This document shows, one piece after another, positions 10,467 to 21,882 of a stretch of DNA of 64,000 bases. The stretch lies in contig OU964926.1 of assembly GCA_918807975.1 (NCBI GenBank), positions 25,923,996 to 25,987,995 of the forward strand, given 5' to 3'. The translations under genes were made by a program, and so were the position numbers. Every line of letters starts with the position of its first letter. The first letter of the stretch is position 1. The notes under the pieces are model-generated. The model ran no database searches. It saw only the letters and a list, made by a program, of their open reading frames with translations, and was not told where the DNA came from. The stretch comes from Aplidium turbinatum (taxonomy: Eukaryota; Chordata; Ascidiacea; Aplousobranchia; Polyclinidae).

Positions 10467-11056
10467 CCCTACGCCAAGCAATTCCCTCCCGAATGAAACC
10501 ATCCCGTCGTCGATGGCCAGCAACACTTCCACAGGCGTTAGTGACTTCCCGAATGAGGCTCACCATAGCCTGAGTATGGGCAGGAAAATGAGGGCATTCG
10601 AACTTTATGGTTATCAAACCCTTTAGTTCATCCATGGTCAAGTGTGAAGTAAGGATAGACTCAGTAAGCGTGGCATTGTCCTAATCAATTAAAGAGCACA
10701 GTGAGTTGGCATCAAAATTTAATTTTGGTGGGGTAAAAGTACGGACATGAAACATCACCAAAGTTACTGCCTTTGCAAATATTTTCTAACATGTTCACAG
10801 TAAAAGATCGCAGAGCAGGATAATCACTGGATACCGGGGCATTGTCACATTCAGATGTACCAGGTGCAGCTGGTTCGAAAGGAGAGTCATTTTCTTCATC
10901 AATTGCTGCAGAAAACTGCTGTTGCTTCCAGTTCTCTTCCTCCATCACTTGTGACTTCTTTGCTGCAGCGAAGTCATCTACTTGCTGCTGTTTGAAGCTC
11001 TTGAAAAACAAGTTTTTTATGGGAATGATAAATGTAAAGAACATAAAATAATCCAT
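10467..11056 (-). pseudogene. Repeated invertebrate ORF relic, split by the hAT
   Basis: The minus strand encodes an acidic segment (SPFEPAAPGTSECDNAPVSSD), then about 10447-10720 HLTMDELKGL, CPHFPAHTQAMVSLIREV and GHRRRDGFIREGIAWRR. The frame continues across the hAT insertion at 7978-8038 with VLPKADTKYDFLSLAAV and a stop. I recognise the HTQAVER...REGFIRARI...MPKFETK style of an uncharacterised ORF that is multi-copy in many invertebrate genomes. One in-frame stop lies before DNATLTES (near 10680). Function unknown; a transposon origin is likely but not shown. The hAT target duplication lies inside its codons. Confidence 0.5.
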
Positions 11057-12189
11057 GTAAATCAGTTCAGTTTGTTTTTATTTCTGACTGTCACAACGAA
11101 AAACAATATAGGTAGGCTATGCCAAACATAACAAAAAATACTCTTTCGGGCAAATGGCAGCAAAAATCAGTGATAGTCAAGAAAAATCTTCTCCACATAG
11201 CACGAGTAGCTTTCGTGAAAGCACAAGCCTGCCTTTACAGACCTAGAAATCAGAACATCTGAATCACTTTCCCCCGAGGATATGCTTTAGGAAAAAAAAC
11301 CCTTAAACCACCTACTATCTAGAGTTGGTTGCACTATATACATCTGCAATGGTGAAGTGGGGTTGTAGAATTGGCAGTAATCTCTTTCTCAATTTTATTC
11401 TCTTTCTCATATGGCTCCAATCAACAAATGTTGTTAGAAGAGCCCCGTCAATGACAACAACTGACCAATCCCAGTACACAACATTGGGCCTGGCTCTGCA
11501 TGACCATGTTATCAAAGAATATAGCCTACTCAATTTAGGGTGTTTTATTTTTTCACCATTTTTGAAATTCAAAATAACTGGAGTCCCATCTGGTGGTATT
11601 TGGGGAAAAAAGTTTACACCCCAATTTTTTTTCAATTATGACGTCATATTGAGGTGGTCCACGAGGTTTGAAATTTTTGGGCCTCAAAATCTCGAAATTT
11701 GGGCGTATCTCCGGAACCACACATCATAGATCAACAAAATTAGTATCAAAATAGAAGGGTCGGTTTCCTATACCTGATGTAGAGAATATTAAGGTCTATC
11801 TGCTTGAGAAAAAAAGTTATTTCAAAAAATCTGATTTTCGGTCTATTTTCTCCTGATGAACAGAGATCAGGTGATCAAGATAATAAGTTTTTCTGTATTT
11901 TTCCACTCTTGGAAGCTGTTATTGCGTAGTAATAGAATTTAATTTGCATTTGGAACAGATGTCAAGTGCTCTGTGTGTCAAAGTGAAAATAAGGTTGATT
12001 TTACGTTTGTTTGGAGCAAAGGAGTTCCAAAGTACGCATTGGCCAGTGAATGCTGGTTTTTGGTAAACAAAAGTAAAAAAAAAAACAGTGGGGAAAGATT
12101 CGACAAGAACATCTAAGAAGGGTAAATTCCTGCTATCAGCTATTTGCTTTGTAGTTTAAACTGGACATTCTTCAAGTTCAGTCAAACAT
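11057..12189. other. Spacer with an unassigned minus-strand frame
   Basis: About 11315-11635 holds an open minus-strand frame of about 106 codons with no family I recognise; it may be an N-terminal part of the same relic as 10467-11056. From 11690 on, sequence such as cgtatctccggaacc is seen without coding sense. No KLHL sequence was found here until the 3' end of the copy at 12190. Confidence 0.35.
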
Positions 12190-13872
12190 TCAAACAACAA
12201 CAAGTGTATGAAGGTTCAGTTCATCATCAGTTCTTCCAACAATGTTCCATTTATTAATCAATGGATCGTAACATTCAATTTCATTTACTTCCTTCTCTTT
12301 TTCATCAATTCCACCAACAACAAATATTCTTCCTTTCAAAACACAAGCTGAGCATCCATTTCTTTGGAAATTCATGTCGCTTACGTACGTCCACTCATCC
12401 AAAGATGGATCATATCTTTCAACACTTCTTAGTGCAGTTTCCAAACCATCACCACTTCGTCCACCAACTGCATACAGGAATTCAGCATAACAGACAGCTG
12501 CTAGCCATCGCCGTTGATCATGCAATGGTGCAATTTCTTTCCACTTGCTTTCACCAATTTTCAAACTTTCAACAGATGATAAATATTCACCATTGCCATA
12601 TCCACCAATTGCATATAAACGATCTTCACAAGAAACGAGTGCGTTTGCTTCTCTGTTTTGTTGCAACGGAAGTATGTCTTGCTATGAATCAGAAAATGGT
12701 GCATAATATTCCCCAGGCTCTTGATCGCCGACAACAACTAGATTGTAATCAAAAACAGTTGCACCCATCATAGACCTTTCTTTACTCATTGATTTGACTT
12801 CTTCCCATTTCAACTCCTGGTCAGATAAATCAACTGGCCAAACTGAAGATGTCGGAATGTCATTTTTATCTTTATTACCGTCAAGTTTCTCTCCACCAAT
12901 ATAATACAAGCAGCCACGCATTACAACAGCACAACCTCCCAGTCGACCATCTGGTAAATCAGGGAAGGTAAGTGGTGGTTCATCATTGCAATTATAAACT
13001 TCAGTTACTTTGGAGAGAGTCTTCATTCCACCTAAACTCAATATTCTTGTGTTCTTGTCTGTTTGCAATAAATCATCAATCACTTTGTTTTGTGCTTGAA
13101 CACACATTTTACAAAGCTCAAAATTTTGCATGACTACATTTTCAGTAGCAACAAAATGTTTAAGAAATTTTGGCGAAAGTTTGTAAAAATCTACAAATTT
13201 TAAAAGCTCAGGAAACTCACTGGCACGATTTCCTTCATCATGTTTGATCCATCCCAATATGGCAGTGAATACTGAAGCTTCATTGACAATGGACCGATCT
13301 TGTTTAAAAATGCAATTTCTCAGATCTTTTTCATTAAAGCTTTTAAACTCAATTGTAGTTGATGCTGTATCAAAATTTCTAGCAATAATTTCAACACTTT
13401 CAGTTTTCAGTGAATTGTTTTGGAAGTATTCTGCTACACCAAGAACAATAAAACAGTTGTTTGGACTAAGAGCTTCATTCACAAAATCAAAGCAAAACTG
13501 TTTCACGTCATCAATTTGTAAGTAATTGGATGCTGCAATCAAATCACAAACATTCTCGTTGTTGATATCAATGTCTCCAGTGTAAATAAATTCAATCAGA
13601 CTTTTCATTGAATTTCCATCTACACAGTTGATTTCAATGGAACTCTCATATTTTTCTTTCATCTCAATTTTAAACATTGTTTCAAAATAACATGAAAAGC
13701 AAGACAAGACCATCCTGTTTGCAGGAAAACGATCATTTCCTACGCATATTTCAACATCATTGAACGATCCTGAATGTCTGTTCTGATTCGCATATTCCAA
13801 CAAATTGGATTCATTTGTTCTCTTCCTGGATACTTGCTCTAGTTCAGTTCTACCAACAAGTGAAAAGGACAT
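12190..13872 (-). pseudogene. KLHL gene, full length with one nonsense codon
   Basis: This copy is complete from the shared ATG at 13872 (MSFSLVGRTELEQ) to the stop at 12190, apart from one in-frame TAG at 12682-12684. In sister copies this position is the tryptophan of SDSWQDIP between blades 3 and 4. BTB, BACK and six Kelch blades are otherwise open, about 560 codons in all. It belongs to the BACK subtype with VDFYKLSPKFLKHFV, shared only with 35776-37464. The blade-2 loop is EKLDGNKDKNDIPTS (15 residues). Read literally, the product would stop after about three blades and could not close a propeller. It could be a recent pseudogene, a polymorphic null allele or a sequencing error. Confidence 0.88.
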
Positions 13873-13904
13873 GTTCACCTATTAGTTCCATAAACAAACT
13901 GCTT

Positions 13905-14015
13905 AAAATACTGAATGACATTCACAACCTAGCTGCAACATAAAATTAACTGATATAAAACAAAACACACAAGCGTTTAATCAGATAGCAGATAATTTCA
14001 AGTACCATCAATATT
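13905..14015 (-). promoter_or_regulatory. KLHL upstream block with acceptor-like site
   Basis: Same layout as the block at 5445-5562. The acceptor CAG is preserved and the exon side begins at 13932, about 60 bases before the ATG at 13872. Confidence 0.65.
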
Positions 14016-15776
14016 TTGATTGAAGCAACAACATGAACGAAGAAATATAACCAGCAAAACACAAGAGACGACATTTTAATCTTTCTTATTCTGCTTATGA
14101 TAATTATGCAGTATGGAAACTAGTTCGGTTTGAATGCTGCTAAAGAGCGGAATGGCACGACTCGGTGACACATATTTGGAGATGGCCTTTTTCGGAGACT
14201 ATCGATTCGGTGAAGACGCGCTGTCATACGTTTCATGATTAAAATTCAATTGTCTGTATAGAGGTGGCAGTTCTCTTAAATCCCAATTTTTTTGAAAGAA
14301 TTACAAGAGAAATTATTCAGGAAGTGATCAACTAAATTAAAACTTAGTTTCGTTGATCTTGTCAAAAATTTTTATGATTTAAATACAGGTATAATTCTCT
14401 GCATGGAGATGGTATCTAAAACCCATGGCATCATCCGCTTATTTAGAAAATTATAGGGATTATTCAGGAGAGTGATATACATTTTAACAAATCATTTGCA
14501 AGTTAAAAGCTATAATGATGTTTATATTTTAAGAGCCACCTTTCCAAAATGCTGTGTTAGAAACTTTTCGTAAATTAGCAGACTAGCAGGTTATGCTGAC
14601 AAAGCGGTTCTTTGTGACGAGTGTCGCGCAGCGACAATGAAATGTTTTAATTGACTAAAGTTTTTCTTTCTGCTCTTCACTGTGGTACTAACAATGTAGA
14701 ATCATCTTTGTAGTTTGTCTTGCCTCGTGTAGGCAAGTATTTACCATTGTACCTGCACCTTAGGTATGCATTTAACTCAATATTTTTTTATTTTTCAGAA
14801 GGAACTAATGTTTTCCTTGAACGTAGAGTAGCAACCACAAAGAGTACTTGAAGCAGTGACGAGCTTTTGCCATGACGCGATCTCTTTCTGACACCGTGGA
14901 AACACTAGAAAGATGACCTTGCACTTTTACCTATTCGAGCTAATACAGTATCTGACTGGCTGCAAGAAAACGTTCCCACAGAAAGGCCTGACGATGTCAC
15001 CACAGGTAAACATGTTTTGTTCATTATGACTATGCAGACTTGCTCATAATATTTTACTCATACAGCTTTACGTGTTCACATTTTTTTTTCGGTTATTGAT
15101 AAATTATATTATCGGTAATTCTAATAGTGTTAGCAAGTATGCTTGCTGCTGAGTGAAGAATGTACCCCGGGCACGAACCACGGTTGCCATTTGGTTTCCT
15201 GGTGAATTGGTTGTTAAAATGTTGCCGAATTCTTAAACTGTATGTTCTGTGTGCAGAAAGTCTTGTAGAGTAAACTGATTCAACACACGATGAAAGCAAA
15301 AGATCATAATGCCGCCGAACTCAGCCAGAACGGTTCAAGCACAACCTCCAAAAATACAAACTTCTGGCTCCTTGCAAGAGCAGCTGCTACAGAAAGTGAC
15401 GGGGAACACTTCGACGATTTTCGTGGAGAAGCCATTCACAAGGAGTTTTAGTCTTGTGACTTTCATGGAAAAAGACAGTTCATGCATAAAACAACAGCTT
15501 TTGATTAGCCTAAAAGACAGAGAATGATAAACGGTCAGAAGTCAAGAACCTTGGCGCATGCACTGCCGGACTGTGCTAGGCGCATTGCAACTGTGTGTAA
15601 AGCATTCCATTTGATTTACGTTAGGTATGAGAACAGAGTATGTTAAGTGGCTAGTATAACATCCCACTTCTCCGCCTTCGCATGCTGCAAGACCCCAAAA
15701 AGGCAATAATGAAGAAAGAGAAAAAATATCAATCATTTAAACTCTTTTAACCAACACTACAACAGAAATCACTCAC
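14016..15776. other. Spacer with duplicated block and unassigned pieces
   Basis: About 14145-14222 carries TTCGG-type motifs of the repeat family seen at 40622-40881. About 14230-14560 is paralogous to 22440-22760. From 14580 to 15776 base composition is less AT-rich. One stretch, about 14809-15005, is bounded by ttttcag and a gtaaac and reads ANTVSDWLQENVPTERPDDV; it could be a small plus-strand exon, but I cannot assign it. A second short plus-strand frame near 15309-15527 is equally unassigned. Confidence 0.35.
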
Positions 15777-16089
15777 CCAATCGTAAATACTTGGACACGG
15801 AAATATCGGTGAGATATATGTATTGTGGAATGACTACAAGTGTAATCCTAATAGCAAAAAAGTAAGCTACTGCGTGAATCAAAGGATTTTTCATTCCATG
15901 AATATACGATTTAGCAGGCCATCGCAAGATGCAAGTGATCTTCGTGAGTCTTACAAACATCACACTCATGAAAATGAAGGCAACTGCCAATGTTGCACCA
16001 ATGCAACGGAACACCTGCATAATACTTATCTCGATAGAGAACATTACCAACAAGATAAAGAAGCAAATGTTGAAGCGGATCACATTTCC
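15777..16089 (-). CDS. Possible exon of a multipass membrane protein
   Basis: A minus-strand frame of about 104 residues is strongly hydrophobic, with three likely membrane segments: FNICFFILLVMFSIEISIM, ATLAVAFIFMSVMFV and NPLIHAVAYFFAIRITLVVI. It is bounded by a good 5' splice site (gtgagt at 15771-15776) and a possible acceptor (tctgtagctag) just before 16089. I do not recognise the family. The remaining exons were not found, and the surrounding spacer is full of repeats. It could be part of a host gene interrupted by the array or an exon carried by a mobile element. The opposite strand is also open here but is hydrophilic and looks like the shadow. Confidence 0.3.
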
Positions 16090-16466
16090 CTAGCTACAGA
16101 CATGCAAATTGCAAAACGTGGTGTTACTGCGTAAATGCCAATAGAGTCCCAGTTTTTTGTCAGCCGGCTGACAGTATTCAACGAAACTTTTCGTGATTTA
16201 AAAGGCCATCACGAAATTGGTATTATATGGCACGAAGGAGCAACTGAAGTTGTGTCCCGCAGACGTTGCCTCGGCATATTATGAAGTGTTGAACGTCTTG
16301 TTCAGCAGGAAATTACATGACAGGAATTACAAGCTATCGAAACACAACACAAGCACAACAACAACAACACAAACACACAACACACAACGAAACACAAGTG
16401 AAATTAGAGTTAAAAAATATGTTTGGATTCCAACCAAATACGGAAGGAAGCGAATTGATGAAAAAT
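16090..16466. other. Spacer with palindrome, ACA repeat and KLHL 3' flank
   Basis: tgtcagccggctgaca at 16158-16173 is a perfect 16-bp palindrome. About 16338-16395 is an (ACA)n-like simple repeat inserted in the KLHL 3' flank (ggaattacaagctat ... acacaagtgaaattagag), which otherwise matches 3640-3740. Confidence 0.6.
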
Positions 16467-19178
16467 TTAAATGGCAACAATCGAATGATTATATAGTTCA
16501 TCATCAGTTTTTCCAATAATGTTCCATTCATTAATTTGTGGATCATAACATTCTATTTCTCTGACTGCAACACTTTTTTTATCAACACCACCAACAACAA
16601 ATATTCTTCCTCTCAACACACAAGCTGAACAAGCAGCTCGATGGAAATTCATCTCACTGACGTAAGTCCATTCATCAATGGATGGATCTTATTTTTCAAC
16701 ACTTTTTAATGCAGTATCGTCACTTTCTCCAGCTTGCTCACCAATTGCGCAAACATACTCATTACAGTAAACAGCTGCCAGCCATTGTTGTGGAGTTTGC
16801 ATGGGACTTACAACTTTCCATTTTCCTTCACCGCTTTGCAAACATTCAACAGATGACAAATATTCTCCATTACGCCATTCACCGATTGCATACAAACCAT
16901 CTTTGCCAGCAACAAGTGCATTTGTATATCTGGTTTGTTGCAACGGAGATAGCCTATGTGATGCCATGAATTGGAAACTGATGAATAGCATTCCCCAGGA
17001 TTTTGCCCTCCGACAACAACTAAGTTCCCATCAAATACAGTTGCTCCCATGTTACTTCTATTCTTATTCATTGACTTCATTTCTTCCCAATTCAATTGCT
17101 GTTCAGATAAAGTCAGTCGCCAAACTGTGTCCTTGTGTTTATGCTTCACCCCACCAATATAACACAAATTGTCACACATTTCAACAGCACAAGCAAAGTC
17201 TCGACCATCTGGTAAATCAGGGAAGGTAAGTGGTGGTTCATTATAACAATTATAAACTTCAGTTACCTTCGACAACGTTTCACTTCCACCTAAGCTCAAT
17301 ATTCTTGTGTTCATGTCTGTTTGCATCAAGTTCTTCAAAACTTTGTTTTGTGTTTGAAACATCAACTGACATAATTCATTGCTTTTCATCACTAAGTTTT
17401 CTTTCAAAACAACTTCTTCTAAAAATGGTGGTGGAAGTTTGTGAAAATCTACAAGTTTCAAAAGCTCAGGAAACTCACTGGCACGATTTCCTTCATCATG
17501 TTTGATCCATCCCAATATGGCAGTGAATACTGAAGCTTCATTGATATTCTGTTAGCTTCATTGATATACTGAAGCTTCATATTGTTATTCTGGTACGCCA
17601 ATCAATGTATGACAGTAAAGTGGGGAGGTCAATTCTCCCAGCCATTCCATGTGTCTAATGGGGTGAGACAGGGTGGTGTATTAAGTCCATATCTTTTTGC
17701 TTTGTACATGAATGATTTGTCGTGTGAGCTGAATAACCTTGCCGTAGGATGCTATGTTAGGAATTCCTGCCTTAATCACATTATTTATGCAGATGATGTA
17801 TGTTGTTTTGCACCCAGTATTAAGGGCCTGCAAAGAATTATTGATGTGTGCCAGCAGTATGCTATGTTGCATGACATTATATTTAATTGTAATAAAACTG
17901 TTGGAGTTATGTTCAAAACTAAGTTCTTAAAACTTGATTTCCAACCGTTTGTTTATCTGGGTGATGAATGTATTCGTTTTGAAACGACAGTAAAGTACTT
18001 GGGCATTGTGATTAACAACATGCTGTCTGATGATGAAGACATGAAAAGACAGCTCCGGTCACTTTACTGCTCTGGCAATATGCTGAGAGCAAGATTCTCC
18101 AGGTGTTCTACCACTGTCAAAAACGTATTATTTCGATTCTACTGTATGCCAATGTATGGATCTCAGCTGTGGTGTAAATATTTTTCGTACAGTATCAATC
18201 GTCTACGTGTAGCGTATAATAACAGCTATAGAATTACATTTCATCTTCCGAGACGTATAAGTATAAGCTCTGTGATGGTAACTAACAAAATTACGACGTT
18301 TCATGCTCTCCTTCGTAAAAGTATATATAAATTTACTGATCGCTGCTTTAACACATCGAATACGTGGATTCAGCATTTGATGAATTCCGAGTGTTATCAT
18401 CAATCTGCTTTCTTCCAGCATCGTGATCGTGCTCTCCAGCCTGAAACTTGTGCTTAATATTTGTGTAGTACCGATAGCTGCTAGGCCTACTCGATTTCTG
18501 TGTGGTGTTGTATTTCGTTTTCTTTGTATCCTATGGACCAATTCTACTTGTGTCTGAAACAAAATCCAAATAAATAAATAAATTGACAATGGATCGATCT
18601 TGTTTAAAAATGCAATTTCTCAGATCTTTTTCATTAAAGCTTTTAAACTCAATTGTAGTTGATGCTGTATCAAAATTTCTAGCAATAATTTCAACACTTT
18701 CAGTTTTCAGTGAATTGTTTTGGAAGTATTCTGCTACACCAAGAACAATAAAACAGTTGTTTGGACTAAGAGCTTCACTGACAAAATCAAAGCAAAACTG
18801 TTTCACGTCATCAATTTGTAAGTAATTGGATGCTGCAACCAAATCACAAACATTCTCGTTGTTGATATCAATGTCACCAGTGTACATAAATTCAATCAGA
18901 CTGTTCATTGAATTTCCATCTACACAGTTGATTTCAATGGAACTCTCATATTTTTCATTCATCTCAATTTTGAACATTTTTTCAAAGAAAGATGAAAAGC
19001 AAGACAAGACCATCCTGTTTGCAGGAAAACGATCATTCCCTGCGCATATTTCAACATCATTAAATGATCCTGAATGTCTGTTCTGATTCGCATATTCCAG
19101 TAAATTGGACTCATTTGTTCTCTTCCTGGATACTTGCTCTAATTCAGTTCTACCAACAAGTGAAAGGGACATCTTCAT
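16467..19178 (-). pseudogene. KLHL pseudogene split by a LINE
   Basis: The N-terminal half (BTB and most of BACK) is at 18583-19178 and the rest of BACK plus Kelch at 16467-17544. A 1-kb LINE on the opposite strand lies between, inside the NEASVFTAI codons. The Kelch part has a frameshift near 16960-16980 and an in-frame stop near 16688 (VEK then stop where sisters have VEKYDPS). The N-terminal half is almost identical in DNA to the 13286-13872 region, sharing SVEIIARNFDTAS and NCIFKQDRS. The later BACK part is of the other subtype (VDFHKLPPPFLEEVV). That makes this copy a mosaic. The blade-2 loop is unusually short. Confidence 0.9.
17545..18582 (+). mobile_element. LINE, 5'-truncated, reverse transcriptase end
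   Basis: One open frame (17582-18457, 291 codons, open further upstream) encodes the second half of a non-LTR reverse transcriptase: SNGVRQGGVLSPYLFALYM and the catalytic YADD in LNHIIYADDVCCF, then the thumb and C-terminal region (YLGIVINNMLSDDEDMK). The 3' UTR ends in tccaaataaataaataaa. The insertion is antisense to the KLHL gene and duplicates about 4-5 bp (ttga/attga). The left junction contains scrambled copies of the target (agcttcattgata, actgaagcttcat). The open frame suggests a fairly young insertion. Clade is not fixed; the style recalls CR1/L2/Rex1-type elements. Confidence 0.88.
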
Positions 19179-19199
19179 AAACCAATTACCTTCACAAAC

Positions 19200-19310
19200 T
19201 GCTTAAAATACTGAATGGCAATTACAAGATGGCTGCAGCATAAAATTAACCGATAATAATAAAACAAAAATACAAGCAGTTAGTCAGAAAGCAGATGATT
19301 TCAAGTTACA
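19200..19310 (-). promoter_or_regulatory. KLHL upstream block with acceptor-like site
   Basis: Standard block of the array. The acceptor reads ttttatgctgcag with the exon side beginning at 19232, upstream of the ATG at 19178 or 19172. Confidence 0.6.
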
Positions 19311-20290
19311 TTCTTATTGAGATACTGAGAAAAAAAATCATATATTTACAACTCAACCTAATTTTGAAATAAAAACTTTAAAGAGACTAAATGTTTACTT
19401 TTAAATTCAGTGATTAAAACACTGTATCGAATGGCTGAATCAATAATCAATAGCCTATGCGATATAAACTTAAAGTAGATTAAACAATTTGATTTAGAAC
19501 TTTGTACAATTAAAACTAATTTTAGAAATTTTGAATATTACGACTAGAATGTTACACTTAGCTCGAAGCTGCAGTTTTTCGTCTGACTCTATTCAGGAGT
19601 TAACATCAGAATAAAATAAACCTAAATGTAGTAAAGCAAGGTAGTTCCTGCTTTTAATGGAAACGTTACCATGGCCATAACTCATGATTAGCTTTTCATT
19701 AGAAACTTCAAATAGCCATCAAATGTAACCATGAAATATTATCAATCGAAATAAACACATTTAATGCTTAGGTGGCTAAATGACTATGACGCATATGCAA
19801 TGCTGCATGACATATAACCATAACTTCAATTAGTTAGTTAACAATCTTGTTAGTTCTGCGTTAAAAGTACGAATGACTGCGAAATAGCGAAGCAATGCAG
19901 AGTTGACCAGACAGTTAGTCGAAGGCACGCAAGAATGCCAAAATTCTACATCAATAAGCTACAGATTCAGCTCGTATAGTTTAGGGCAGTTAGGGCAAAA
20001 CTGTCCGCACCTAAAAGATGTTTGGCACGCGAGTAAGTCATTAACATTAGCACATAGCCACATAACTCGAAAGCTGGCAGGCTGCGTTCAAAAGGTTGCC
20101 GACCCCTGGTTTAGGGTCATAAAGCAAACTCAATTATAACAAAAGGCTTGCAAAATTGCTCGAAAAAACTCCTCGAAACATGACATTCAATAAGAAAATG
20201 GCTAACAAATTAACGAAGGCCCATATATTGAAATAATAGTATATTTTATATAATACATGTCAATTGTCAATATTGAAAATTGTTGTGTAG
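19311..20290. other. Spacer with a hAT end relic
   Basis: About 19605-19830 is a third copy of the spacer block seen at 2365-2560 and 3120-3290. ggttgccgacccctg at 20094-20108 is a typical right terminal repeat of a hAT element; the matching left end is not visible, so only a truncated remnant (perhaps 19850-20108) is present. No gene is seen. Confidence 0.5.
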
Positions 20291-20295
20291 TCCAG

Positions 20296-21769
20296 CTATT
20301 TCTTGCATATGCACTTGCACAGGCGTGTGCATTTTAACTTAGTCTTTACGCATTTGCACCGAGAGCAGGTAATTGTGCAAGAGCACTTCACATCTAGATG
20401 GAACACATCCTTGGCGAGGGGCAGCGTGGTCCAAATGAGAAGCAGCTTGCCGTCCTCTTCCTTCCACCCATGGTCAATTGGGTTCATGACAAGCATCATA
20501 GACATGTAGGCTGCTGCCCAGATGCTTGCTTGGAAGACACTTCTTTTAAAATGTTGATCCAAAGCATCACTAGTTGGGGGAATTCTCTCCACGTCCGTAG
20601 TTGTCTGTGAGAACAACTTCATTTGGACGAGGTCAACATCATTGTCCTCATTTGATTCATTTGAGTACAGTCTACAGACAAAGTTCTTAGCCACTTCCTT
20701 TAACCTTGGGGATGTTTGGAATGGAGTGTCGGCAATAGTTGCAAATTGCTCCATGAGGGATGGAACTTCATGCATCAACGTGCAGCAGGATCGCTTACCC
20801 TTGAACTTGAAGGAAGAAGTAGCCTACTGTCTGATCCAGTGAATGCATGGAAAAGGGCCATGGCTGTGCATATTGTCGTGCCTATAGGTTTATGGCAATA
20901 GTATTCAGGGAGATCATTCTGGTTCTCTTTCCGCTTTGAATGAGATCCAAATTTCTGCTGCCGGGTTCAGAGCCGTTATGCGATGAAAGTTACTCAGAAG
21001 GATTACGACAACATCTGTGTCTCCAGTATACACCATCCCAATTGACGAAGATTGGAGTGCGTAGAGGAGATGTACTAAAACACGTGTGTCAGATTCCTCA
21101 TGGTTGCATTGATTCATTGGTGGACCGTTCGCAACATGGTGGACTTGATCACCTGCAGTGATGTAACATTCTTGTCATTTGGGAACTCTTCTTCTGTTAT
21201 CTTCGACAGGAATGTGAACAGTTCCTTCTTGTTATCAACATTCGCTAGAAACTTCTGCCAATTTCCTGGGATTTTGGCGGTACCAGATACGGGCTGTCGG
21301 ATGCCTGTTCCTTGTTTTTCCCTTGTGCCTCCTTTGATCGTCAGTGCACGATACTGGTTCCAGACAATGTTTACTCTTGTCGATCGGTTCAAGTCATGGC
21401 GAACTCTTGGGCAAAATACCTTTTCGAAGTATGAATCAAAAGTCTTGCCTTGGACAGTTGTACCAGGAAGTGAGTGTATCAGTACTCCACCGTCAATAAT
21501 AATGAAGTTGTAAACATCTGGCGCAAGTAACTCCTCGTCGACAGAAATTGTGTTACTTGCACTAGCTTCCGTAATATATACCAGCAAATCTGACTTGGTA
21601 CAAGAGTTGAAGGACCCTTCAAAAGACAACGCAGGTGGGTATAGGGAAGATTCGTGGTGAAAAAACTTCTCCAAGTTCCCCCACGGCTGTCTAATACAAG
21701 AAAAACTTGCCCAAAAAGCTCTGTGTGACGTTTGAAGTGCTGCAGAATTTTATGCAAACTGACACTCAC
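20296..21769 (-). pseudogene. CXC-domain / DTD-motif transposon-type protein relic
   Basis: Three minus-strand pieces in order belong to one protein. Near 21114-21769: NFIIIDGGVLIHSLPGTTVQ, FDSYFEKVFCPRV and GTAKIPGNWQKFL. Near 20914-21117: CNHEESDTRVLVHLLYAL and GDTDVVVILLS. At 20296-20778: LDQHFKRSVFQASIWAAAYM, PIDHGWKEEDGK and a C-terminal cysteine cluster CSCTITCSRCKC...CTRLCKC. I recognise an uncharacterised multi-copy invertebrate protein group with a tesmin/TSO1-like CXC tail. It is broken in about three places. It is related in layout to, but clearly different from, the copy at 48430-51511. It is joined on its upstream side to KLHL fragments in opposite orientations. Confidence 0.65.
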
Positions 21770-21882
21770 ACCAGAATATTGAGCTTACCGGTAAGTGGGG
21801 TTAACACATTATCCAAAGTAATTGAAGTTTATACTTGCACTGATGAACCACCACTTACCTTCCCGGATTTACCAGATTTAGC
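21740..21882 (+). pseudogene. KLHL linker/blade-1 fragment, inverted
   Basis: This is the only plus-strand KLHL piece in the window. It reads LQNFMQTDTHTRILSL...NTLSKVIEVYTCTDEPPL then TFPDLPDLA, equivalent to residues about 268-310 of the intact proteins. It meets the minus-strand BTB fragment at 21878-22207 head to head, so one side of a broken gene has been flipped. It is a relic with no function of its own. Confidence 0.8.

Noticed and set aside
15823-16134. Plus-strand frame of 103 codons
   Set aside because: It is the complement of the hydrophobic frame at 15777-16089, hydrophilic and without a recognised family. The minus strand has the better splice sites.
20296-21769. CXC relic as a host TSO1/tesmin (LIN54-like) gene
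   Set aside because: Host LIN54/tesmin proteins have two CXC motifs with a conserved linker. Here a single cluster follows transposon-type blocks, and the gene is broken.
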